A stretch of DNA of 64,000 nt, taken from positions 445,375-509,374 of the forward strand of contig NZ_KE386627.1 in NCBI RefSeq assembly GCF_000428125.1. Direction: 5' to 3'. The notes under the pieces were generated by a model. That model did no database searches. It had not been told where the DNA came from and saw nothing but the letters and a program-made list of their open reading frames with translations. The position numbers were made by a program, and so were the translations under genes. This document shows positions 34,194-41,392 of this stretch, piece by piece (the first letter of the stretch is position 1; each line of letters begins with the position of its first letter). Source of the stretch: Bacteroides graminisolvens DSM 19988 = JCM 15093. GTDB taxonomy: Bacteria; Bacteroidota; Bacteroidia; Bacteroidales; Bacteroidaceae.

Positions 34194-36446
34194 TCACTTA
34201 ATCATTAATTCGATGTCTTTGCGACGACTTTCGGGTGTAACCTTTAACTGAGTCAGTCGACCACCTTTCCATTCAGCTTCAACCACCGTTTGTTTGGGGG
34301 CATGTAGTTTGAAATGCACATCCCAGTTGACAGGCCATGCAGGAAAGAGAAGAATACGATCACCCACTGTTTGCAACAACATTTCCTGCAAACCAATCAT
34401 GCCGCTACCGCCCCAGTTGTGATCGGGCGTCCAGTCGTAACCGGGTCCCCAGAATGCGGGGAAACGGTGCGGACCATCGGCTAGTTTCAACAGAGTCAGC
34501 CTTTGAGCTTCTTCCGTAAGTCCCAGACAAGCCGCCCAAATGTTATCTTGCTTCCAACCGGTGTGTGTACGGAATTTTAGCGCATCGGGGTCATACAGAT
34601 ATGTATTCCGAGCTAGTTGCAAACTATCTCTTCCCACTCCATACATACGCCACGGAAACACGGGGTAAAGTTGTGGGGTTTCCACATTGTTCACACGCTC
34701 CCATGTCTTGGCAGGTGCTATCATCTCCTTACCATCCACCACGCGCAAAGGCAATGGAGGGATTTTAGCAAGCATCTCGGGTTTCTTTCCGTAATTTTGC
34801 AACACCGTGCGTAAGGCTGCTACTGTGCTGGCAGCATTGTTTGTCATTTTATAAGTTTCGCAAGCCGAACCCGGAAAGAGCACCAAATGTCCGTTACCAT
34901 CCAAATCTTTACGTCCGCGCAGTCGGGCCAGGTAACGATAGTGCTCATCAAAAAACGTGAGTGCACTATCTATCATGGGCAGGTAAGCATCTATGTTTGC
35001 ACCGGCATAATCATGTGAATCCAGAATCATCTGACAGAACTCCAGCACCGTGTCCCATTCATACTCCAGCCAAGCGTTATACTCCACTCCCTTATCGAAA
35101 TAAGCGGGGCGCTTAAAGCCATATTCAGCCGGGTTGGGTAAGCCGAAGTTCTCTATCTGTTCGGCAAAACAAGCACCCGCATGATTCCAATACACCTTAC
35201 TGCGCAACTCTGCATTGCCGAGCATGCGCAAGTAAAAGTTAAACTGAGAAGGCATCATATCAGCATCACCGCTTTTGAGCATGGGCCAGTATACCAGTCG
35301 CTGATTTTGTGCCGTCATGGTACCACCTCCCCACTTCCTGTAATCGGGTGTGAACGATTGCTTCTCATCCACATGGCAAGGGTCAAAGGTGAATAGTCCG
35401 CCGTTGAATTTAGTAGGTACTGTTCCGTATGCATTGCAGCCCAACATGTAGCGAAACAGTGTATAGTTACGTGTAATATTAGCCAAATCAGGAGTTGAAG
35501 ACGGATTGGCAGCTACAATAAAGCTACGTTGCCAGAACCTGTTCCACCAATCACGCGTATTCTTCTTATCTTGTTGCAGCATAGCCTGTTTACGAGGCTT
35601 TGCAAGCTCAGCCAACCCCTGCTCCCATTCGTTTACGTGAGCTGTTTGCAACGTATGCAATGCTATATGAAGTTGCTGAGTACGCACAGGTTTCTGTGTG
35701 CGCAAATGCCAGGCGCGGTAATCTGTTCCCGGATAAACACCTTCTTGAGTGCCTACAAAAGTAAGGTTGTCGCCCCAAAGCTTTCCTCCGAAGGTAAGGT
35801 TCTTCAAAGGATTCATCATTTTATCTTTTACAGTCTCCATGTCCTGCTGTTCCACAGCTACATCGAAAACAGTTTGTTCCGGATTACGGTGGTAGAAAAC
35901 CACCTCATTGCGCACGGCCCTGATAGAGTCTTTCGTAGTAGCCATGCCCTCTCTCATCACCCATTTGTAGGAATTTTGCTGTCCCTCACCCTTGCGTATC
36001 AACCGGTCATGATACCTCCAGTTTTCGTAGAAGACATCGGCTGTAACCGGAGTGTTACTTTTCAGTTCCACGTGAATGAGTGGTTTGAAAACATCTACCC
36101 ATAGCTGCACCACCGCACCACCGCAAGCAACCTCTACATAGCCATCATTCAGTTTGAGTTCCTGACGGAAACCATCCTTCACAGCAAACGGATTGGGCGT
36201 CAGACGCATACGCACCCGCCCCTGCTTAAGCTGACAGTTGTGCTCATCGAACGTACCGCTGCGACTGATGTAGAAAAGTAAATCGCCATTTTCCACCCAT
36301 ACATTCAGTCCGATGTCACCACCACCACACGGCATGGATTCCGACGAATTACGCGAGGGAGTATTCCAAACAACATTGGCATGCTGGGCCCGAAGAACCT
36401 GCACGCCAATGATCAACATCAAAAATAGTGAAAAGAGTTTCCTCAT
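34194..36446 (-). CDS. DUF5703-type putative glycoside hydrolase with (alpha/alpha)6-like barrel
   Basis: A secreted protein of 750 residues, signal peptide RKLFSLFLMLIIGVQVLRA. The N-terminal beta-sandwich begins VVWNTPSRNSSESMPCGGGD and IGLNVWVENGDLLFYISRSG, the pattern of DUF5703, similar to the N-terminal domain of GH95. From about residue 320 a helical region follows (RYMLGCNAYGTVPTKFNGGL, FTFDPCHVDEKQSFTPDYRK, YWNHAGACFAEQIENFG), which resembles the toroid of GH95/GH65-type enzymes, and a short C-terminal beta domain. No catalytic residues can be assigned with certainty. Its place between a GH2 and an acetylesterase implies action on the same glycan; an alpha-L-fucosidase- or alpha-L-galactosidase-like role is only a guess from the fold. 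Confidence 0.7.
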   Translation of the reverse strand: MRKLFSLFLMLIIGVQVLRAQHANVVWNTPSRNSSESMPCGGGDIGLNVWVENGDLLFYISRSGTFDEHNCQLKQGRVRMRLTPNPFAVKDGFRQELKLNDGYVEVACGGAVVQLWVDVFKPLIHVELKSNTPVTADVFYENWRYHDRLIRKGEGQQNSYKWVMREGMATTKDSIRAVRNEVVFYHRNPEQTVFDVAVEQQDMETVKDKMMNPLKNLTFGGKLWGDNLTFVGTQEGVYPGTDYRAWHLRTQKPVRTQQLHIALHTLQTAHVNEWEQGLAELAKPRKQAMLQQDKKNTRDWWNRFWQRSFIVAANPSSTPDLANITRNYTLFRYMLGCNAYGTVPTKFNGGLFTFDPCHVDEKQSFTPDYRKWGGGTMTAQNQRLVYWPMLKSGDADMMPSQFNFYLRMLGNAELRSKVYWNHAGACFAEQIENFGLPNPAEYGFKRPAYFDKGVEYNAWLEYEWDTVLEFCQMILDSHDYAGANIDAYLPMIDSALTFFDEHYRYLARLRGRKDLDGNGHLVLFPGSACETYKMTNNAASTVAALRTVLQNYGKKPEMLAKIPPLPLRVVDGKEMIAPAKTWERVNNVETPQLYPVFPWRMYGVGRDSLQLARNTYLYDPDALKFRTHTGWKQDNIWAACLGLTEEAQRLTLLKLADGPHRFPAFWGPGYDWTPDHNWGGSGMIGLQEMLLQTVGDRILLFPAWPVNWDVHFKLHAPKQTVVEAEWKGGRLTQLKVTPESRRKDIELMIK

Positions 36447-36461
36447 ATATCTTGTATGACG

Positions 36462-37898
36462 TTACCAATTATCAGTGCGGAAAGACGATATAGGCAAGCC
36501 GTTGCAGCCATACAAATCGCCATCCACATAATTATCGAATGCATAGCGCACAGCCACCGGATGAGGCACCTGCTCGCTCTTTACATACACTTTACTGCGT
36601 TCAATCCAAGCCTTGGCCGGATAGAACACTTTGTCGGCTCCTGCCACCTTGAAGAGTTTCGATTCAAAGCAATCTTTGCCGGTAATCCACATCGGAGCAC
36701 GTTCAAATTGCACAATAGCTGTGTCACCCTTTACCTCGAAGGCTTTGTAGTAAGGACTCTCACCGCTTACTCCCTCAAAACCGTAAGTCTTGCTCAGCGC
36801 CAGTAGTGCCAAACGCTCACCGGCTATGTTTTTCTTCGACGGATGAATTCCTTTTTCCATCCCGGCATCGAGCAAAACAGCCATGCCCGTATGGGGTACA
36901 CGTTGTTCCACTTGCGCCTGCGCCTCACGAAGATAAGCCGAATTAATTACTTCTTTTCCTTTTTCAGTGATAATTCCGTAATCGTAAGGGGCAATCTGAC
37001 AATAGTAGAACGGAAAATCGCCTTGCTTCCAGGCAGCACGCCAGCCTTTAATTAACGTGGCAAACATATCTGCATAAGTGTGTGCACGGTTGTAATTATC
37101 TTCACCCTGATACCAAATAACTCCTTTCATGGTCAGACCAATCAGCGGGTTCAACATTCCGTTGTACAACACTGTAGGCGTGCGGTTTTTCGACTTGATA
37201 TCCTCATCCGTACGGGGAATTTTAGCATCGGGAAATGCTTTTAGCATATCCTCCGTCATCCATGCTTCGGCAGCCGATCCACCCCAGGCAGTAACCACCA
37301 GCCCCACAGGAACTTGCAGCATTTCTTGTATTAGTTTACCGAAATAGTAAGCCGTTGCACTGAATTCATATACCGTTTTAGGTTCGGCTTCCTGCCAGCT
37401 GCCCACCACATCAGTTTGAGGCAATAAGGTAGAAGTACGCTTCACGGTAAACAAACGGATAGCGGGATTCTTACTCTTCAGAACATCCATATTGGCTCCT
37501 GCCACCGGTTGGTTTTTGAAGCCCTTCATGGGCATTTCCATGTTGCTTTGACCTGAGCAAAGCCACACCTCACCTACCAACACATTCTTCAGTGAAGTTG
37601 TTTGACCATCGTTAAAGGTAAGTGTATACGGTCCGCCAGCCTTGGGAGTAGCCACAGCTACCTGCCACTTACCGGTAGCATCGGCTTTGGTGCGGTATTG
37701 TTTATTGTTCCATCCGGTAGTAATGACCACCTGTTTACCGGCCGTAGCCGTACCCCAGAGGTTAGCGTTGCTTTGTTGTTGCATCACCATACCGTCTGAG
37801 AAAATAGCAGGGAGCTTTACCTCTGCCTTCACACCAAGCGCAGTTGCCAACAAACAGGCAAGCAGCAGCGTTTTTCTTGGTAAAACTGATTTTTTCAT
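36462..37898 (-). CDS. SGNH-type (sialate O-acetylesterase-like) carbohydrate esterase
   Basis: A secreted protein of 478 residues, signal peptide after MKKSVLPRK (TLLLACLLATALGVKA). The catalytic Ser lies in LCSGQSNMEMPMKGF, followed by the conserved blocks VVTAWGGSAAEAWM and GVIWYQGEDNYNRAHTYA, as in the SASA (sialate O-acetylesterase) family. The C-terminal part holds MWITGKDCFESKLFKVAG and the IERSKVYVKSEQVPHPVAVR segment. In a pectin-degrading locus it probably removes acetyl groups from rhamnogalacturonan or galactan, opening the chain to the glycosidases; true sialate activity is unlikely. It starts 23 bases after the rhamnosidase gene in the map and is translated just before the DUF5703 gene (15-base gap), so they are one operon. 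Confidence 0.88.
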   Translation of the reverse strand: MKKSVLPRKTLLLACLLATALGVKAEVKLPAIFSDGMVMQQQSNANLWGTATAGKQVVITTGWNNKQYRTKADATGKWQVAVATPKAGGPYTLTFNDGQTTSLKNVLVGEVWLCSGQSNMEMPMKGFKNQPVAGANMDVLKSKNPAIRLFTVKRTSTLLPQTDVVGSWQEAEPKTVYEFSATAYYFGKLIQEMLQVPVGLVVTAWGGSAAEAWMTEDMLKAFPDAKIPRTDEDIKSKNRTPTVLYNGMLNPLIGLTMKGVIWYQGEDNYNRAHTYADMFATLIKGWRAAWKQGDFPFYYCQIAPYDYGIITEKGKEVINSAYLREAQAQVEQRVPHTGMAVLLDAGMEKGIHPSKKNIAGERLALLALSKTYGFEGVSGESPYYKAFEVKGDTAIVQFERAPMWITGKDCFESKLFKVAGADKVFYPAKAWIERSKVYVKSEQVPHPVAVRYAFDNYVDGDLYGCNGLPISSFRTDNW

Positions 37899-37921
37899 TG
37901 TCTTCCTTTATAATATTGTTG

Positions 37922-40900
37922 TTATTTTATTTGTCGTTCAAGCAGCTGCACCGGACCGAGCAAGCCTGCCGGAATCAAAGCGTCTTCCTTCATGCGGTAC
38001 TTCGCATTGGTCCATATACCTTCGAAAGGAGCTTTCCCTTTGTCGGCTCCATTAATGGCATTGGCCCACGTGTTGGTCACTTCAATCTGCAATGTATTTT
38101 GTCCTTTCTTCAAGGCATGCGTTACATCGACACAGTAAGGGGCAGTCCACAACGTACCGCAATCTACTCCGTTAACCTTGATCGTAGCCACATCTGCCAC
38201 CTTACCCACTGAAAGATACACACGACCTGTTACCCCCTTGGCAGTACTCCTGGCACTCCAAGTGAAGGTTGTTTGATAGGTTGCCGTACCCGAGTAATAT
38301 TTCACCTTTTCATTGAGCGAGGTAGTCCAGTCAAACAGCTTACTATCCTTTATTTCTTGATTGATGCGAGGGAAATGAATGTTCCACTCACTACCGTTTA
38401 ATGTTAGAACAGTAGTGGTCTTGATTTCGGCACTCTGCTGCACAGCTGCACGGGGAGTTTTCGTCAGCACCACGAATACCGACTCATTGGCATGCAGTTT
38501 CACGGTTATTTCGGTACGTCCGTTGCTCTCTGTGCAGGCTACGGGAGTGATCTCACCCGTTACCGGATTCCAGAGTTCAACGTACTTGCCACTCTGACGC
38601 ATGCTTACCGGGAAACTACGTTCTTTATCCTGTTGATTGGAGATGAAGTAAATATCGGCTTCCTTACCGCAACGGTGAGTCCACGCCACATCGGCCGGAA
38701 CGATGACATCACGCTGCAAACCGTAAGCAGAGAAATCGCTTTCCATATACGGAAGTTGAGGTATAATGATACCTGCCTCACGCCATTCGTTCACTTTGGC
38801 TTGCACTTCCTGAGAAAGAGGCAGACTGTCGGGACTCATGGGACGTGGCAATGGCAACACCAACACCTTATAGGACGCTCCGCCGGGTAGTGTTAACCGG
38901 CCGTTCTCCACCTTAGCCAAGCGAAGCAGTGCATCTCGATTAAAGGAATCGTATGCGTAACCGCGCAACGGATTCACCCATTGATCGGGATCGGCCATGT
39001 TGGCTGAATGACTCACACCCACCGGTTGTTCACGCAAGGGCTGGCCCACATTAGCCAGTCGCACCCGTTCGCTCTCCACCCGTTCACTACCAAATAAGCC
39101 CGGAAGTGAAGGAACCAAACGCTCGGGCAATACAGCCCGTCGAGGCATCTCTTCACCGGTAAACACAGCTACATCGGCAACCGGATGTCCGTATTGCAAC
39201 AAAGTCTGACAGCGAGCGATGTAGTCAACAAACGCCTTTCCGCCATCCTTCCACCAAGTTTGATCCCGTTGGAAAAACAGTCCGATGCCATCCAGCGTCA
39301 TGCCCGGCTGACGATCCGTGTACGGGTTGTGCGTGTTCACATGGAAAAACAATTTGTTGATACCCAATGCATAGTTGCGATCGAGCAAAGTCTTCAGCAT
39401 AGCCGGATGCTCGTTCCATGTGCCGCGCAACTCCGTAAAGCCTTCTGCCTGAATAATATTCTTTCCGTAGATATGTGCACCGCTAATGGCATCGAGCATA
39501 TCGTTTGGTTTATCGTGAGTGGGACTGTTCAACCAGAATTCCCCCATGGGTCTGTCGGCTACCTGATAGTGCAACAATCCGTCGCTCACCATGGTAGGCG
39601 CCACACATTCGGCCGAGAACTCACAGCCGTACGATTGTGCACAGGCAGCCAGCGTTTTATAGAATACATCGACCACCAGTTCGCTAATGGTGGTACGCAC
39701 ATCGCGAAGCACATCTTCCGAACGAGAAGCGCTCTCCATCGGAATACCCGCCAGCAGAGGCAGGTAAGGCATCAGCGAATAACCTCTACGTTTGTGGAAC
39801 TCAGCAGCAAAATTGGAGCTCCAGTTCTGACTGCCACACTCCCAACTGTCAACGTGCATGTATTTAAGAACTTTACGTGCCAAAGCCGGATCCGTTTTGC
39901 TAAACGCAGCACCAAACCAGTTGTTGAACTGCTTGCGCACAGCCGCCTCACTAAACTTATCGCACTCCAGTCCGATAGCCCCACCACCGGTAGCATTGGT
40001 GTGCCCCGTTGCCGTATGCCCCATGCGCAACAACCTCCATTGGCCTTTGGGAAGTTTCGCAGTAAGCACCCCATCCCTTAAATAACGGGTGAGGTCGATA
40101 ACCTGATTTGGATTGATGCAATCGGCAGCGCCAATCTCCTTATCCGTGGTGCGAGCAGCAACACGCCAAACCAGTCCGGCTTTACCTTCCCACTGATTGA
40201 GACGCGGTTCGCTGTGCAACACCAGTTGCTTAATCTTTAAGTTTGGTTTCCACTTGGCAGCATCCATGTCTTCACTACCCGGCTCACTACCCGCCGGATC
40301 CCAGTAAAAACGAAAGTAACGAGCCGTAGTGGCCGGTATGCTGTGAGTAGAGTTCTCATCTGTATTTTGCCATCCCTGACGGGCAGGGATCAACTGCTTC
40401 ACCAAGCGGAAGTTTACCCCATCATCACTCGCCATCACCTTCAGGCGATGTGCCTGATAATTGTTACCGCTAAGAATCACCTCCACGTTGCGGCAGGTAA
40501 ACGGCCGGGCATATTCATACTGAATCCAGCAGGGAAGTGACGAACGAATAACCCCGTCGGCAGCAATGGTAATACCTTTGGCAGGGTCAATAGTCTTACC
40601 CATATCCGTATTGCCCGAAGTGATACGCACTGGTTGAGTACCGGCATCACCCGCCCACTGCGTGGCAGGCAGAGCCAGCAAGGCAATCTCCTTATAGAAT
40701 CCTTTGTATGATTCGGGCTGCTTGAGGCGTACGTTGCGCAAATTGCCTCCCGACACGATGGTGTCACTCCATACTACCTTCTGCATAGATTCTTCAGGAG
40801 TAATCCACGGACCACCCGCCAAGGCAAAACCGTCACAAATGTGCATACCCAACTGCAATCCCAGTCTGTCGGCTTCCTGCATGCTATAACGCACCATCTC

Positions 40901-41194
40901 CCACCATTGGGGTGTAAGCTGATTGGCCGGATTGGGGTATTCACTAAAGCGTGAGGAATCACGAATGGGCATCAGGTAAGCTCCGCCCAAGCCGACTTGC
41001 TTCATCGCTTCCAGATCGGCTTTGATGCCTTCCTTGGAAACAGCGCCATACATCCAGTACCAGAATGTCCAGGGCTTTGCCTCGCCCGATGGGTTGCGAA
41101 AATGATTACGAAGAGCTTCCTGCGCCGTTATACTACCCAAAAGAGCAACGAAGCAGGCAAGTAGCGAAAGTATACGAAGTTTCGTGTTGATCAT
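37922..41194 (-). CDS. GH106 alpha-L-rhamnosidase
   Basis: Start chosen at 41194 (1090 residues, MINTKLRILSLLACFVALLG) because it yields a proper signal peptide; the open frame runs 33 codons further upstream but through a likely promoter. The GH106 core begins RNPSGEAKPWTFWYWMYG, EGIKADLEAMKQVGLGGAYL, and continues with HICDGFALAGGPWITPEESM, YMHVDSWECGSQNWSSNF, CEFSAECVAPTMVSDGLLHY and DRPMGEFWL, the last two holding Glu residues in the family's conserved catalytic region. C-terminal beta-sandwich domains follow (GRVYLSVGKVADVATIKVNG). GH106 enzymes cleave terminal alpha-L-rhamnose from rhamnogalacturonans and related chains, which is the strongest hint at the locus substrate. Length matches the family (about 1100). 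Confidence 0.9.
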   Translation of the reverse strand: MINTKLRILSLLACFVALLGSITAQEALRNHFRNPSGEAKPWTFWYWMYGAVSKEGIKADLEAMKQVGLGGAYLMPIRDSSRFSEYPNPANQLTPQWWEMVRYSMQEADRLGLQLGMHICDGFALAGGPWITPEESMQKVVWSDTIVSGGNLRNVRLKQPESYKGFYKEIALLALPATQWAGDAGTQPVRITSGNTDMGKTIDPAKGITIAADGVIRSSLPCWIQYEYARPFTCRNVEVILSGNNYQAHRLKVMASDDGVNFRLVKQLIPARQGWQNTDENSTHSIPATTARYFRFYWDPAGSEPGSEDMDAAKWKPNLKIKQLVLHSEPRLNQWEGKAGLVWRVAARTTDKEIGAADCINPNQVIDLTRYLRDGVLTAKLPKGQWRLLRMGHTATGHTNATGGGAIGLECDKFSEAAVRKQFNNWFGAAFSKTDPALARKVLKYMHVDSWECGSQNWSSNFAAEFHKRRGYSLMPYLPLLAGIPMESASRSEDVLRDVRTTISELVVDVFYKTLAACAQSYGCEFSAECVAPTMVSDGLLHYQVADRPMGEFWLNSPTHDKPNDMLDAISGAHIYGKNIIQAEGFTELRGTWNEHPAMLKTLLDRNYALGINKLFFHVNTHNPYTDRQPGMTLDGIGLFFQRDQTWWKDGGKAFVDYIARCQTLLQYGHPVADVAVFTGEEMPRRAVLPERLVPSLPGLFGSERVESERVRLANVGQPLREQPVGVSHSANMADPDQWVNPLRGYAYDSFNRDALLRLAKVENGRLTLPGGASYKVLVLPLPRPMSPDSLPLSQEVQAKVNEWREAGIIIPQLPYMESDFSAYGLQRDVIVPADVAWTHRCGKEADIYFISNQQDKERSFPVSMRQSGKYVELWNPVTGEITPVACTESNGRTEITVKLHANESVFVVLTKTPRAAVQQSAEIKTTTVLTLNGSEWNIHFPRINQEIKDSKLFDWTTSLNEKVKYYSGTATYQTTFTWSARSTAKGVTGRVYLSVGKVADVATIKVNGVDCGTLWTAPYCVDVTHALKKGQNTLQIEVTNTWANAINGADKGKAPFEGIWTNAKYRMKEDALIPAGLLGPVQLLERQIK

Positions 41195-41226
41195 GATTTT
41201 GCCTATTATTATACTAAGGAGACGAA

Positions 41227-41234
41227 CAAAGATA
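41227..41234 (-). promoter_or_regulatory. Predicted -7 element for the GH106 gene
   Basis: TATCTTTG on the minus strand, 33 bases upstream of the chosen start. No -33 is evident. The palindrome array B begins 22 bases further upstream, so an internal promoter here would be immediately preceded by the array. Confidence 0.5.
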
Positions 41235-41255
41235 GCAATTGTACCCATTAAAAAG

Positions 41256-41383
41256 AGGTATATAGCTACTGAGTTGTGAGCTATATACCTCAATGTATGT
41301 AAGCTATATAGCCCGCAAGCCGCAGCTATATACCTGATGATTGCTCATCTATATACCTCACGAGTAGTGAGCTATATAGATGA
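41256..41383. repeat. Array B: six copies of an AGCTATATAGCT-like palindrome, 22-23 bases apart
   Basis: Copies start at 41256, 41279, 41302, 41324, 41347 and 41370, so the spacing is 23, 23, 22, 23 and 23. The 12-base core has consensus AGCTATATAGCT or AGCTATATACCT. Copy 1 is the exact reverse complement of copy 2, giving a 13-base stem with an 11-base loop. Copies 5 and 6 with their flanks form a 17-base stem with a single mismatch (41345-41361 with 41367-41383) and a five-base loop GAGTA. It fills the gap between the stop of the upstream GH2 gene and the GH106 promoter region. Confidence 0.92.
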
Positions 41384-41392
41384 AGTGATGAT

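Noticed and set aside
36462..37898. Sialic acid metabolism function for the acetylesterase
   Set aside because: The SASA family name is historical; there is no sialidase, sialate lyase or transporter gene here, whereas rhamnosidase and pectate lyase genes are adjacent.
41195..41293. Extended N-terminus of the GH106 protein
   Set aside because: It would add a second hydrophobic segment before a complete signal peptide and run through the TATCTTTG element at 41227-41234 and the edge of array B.
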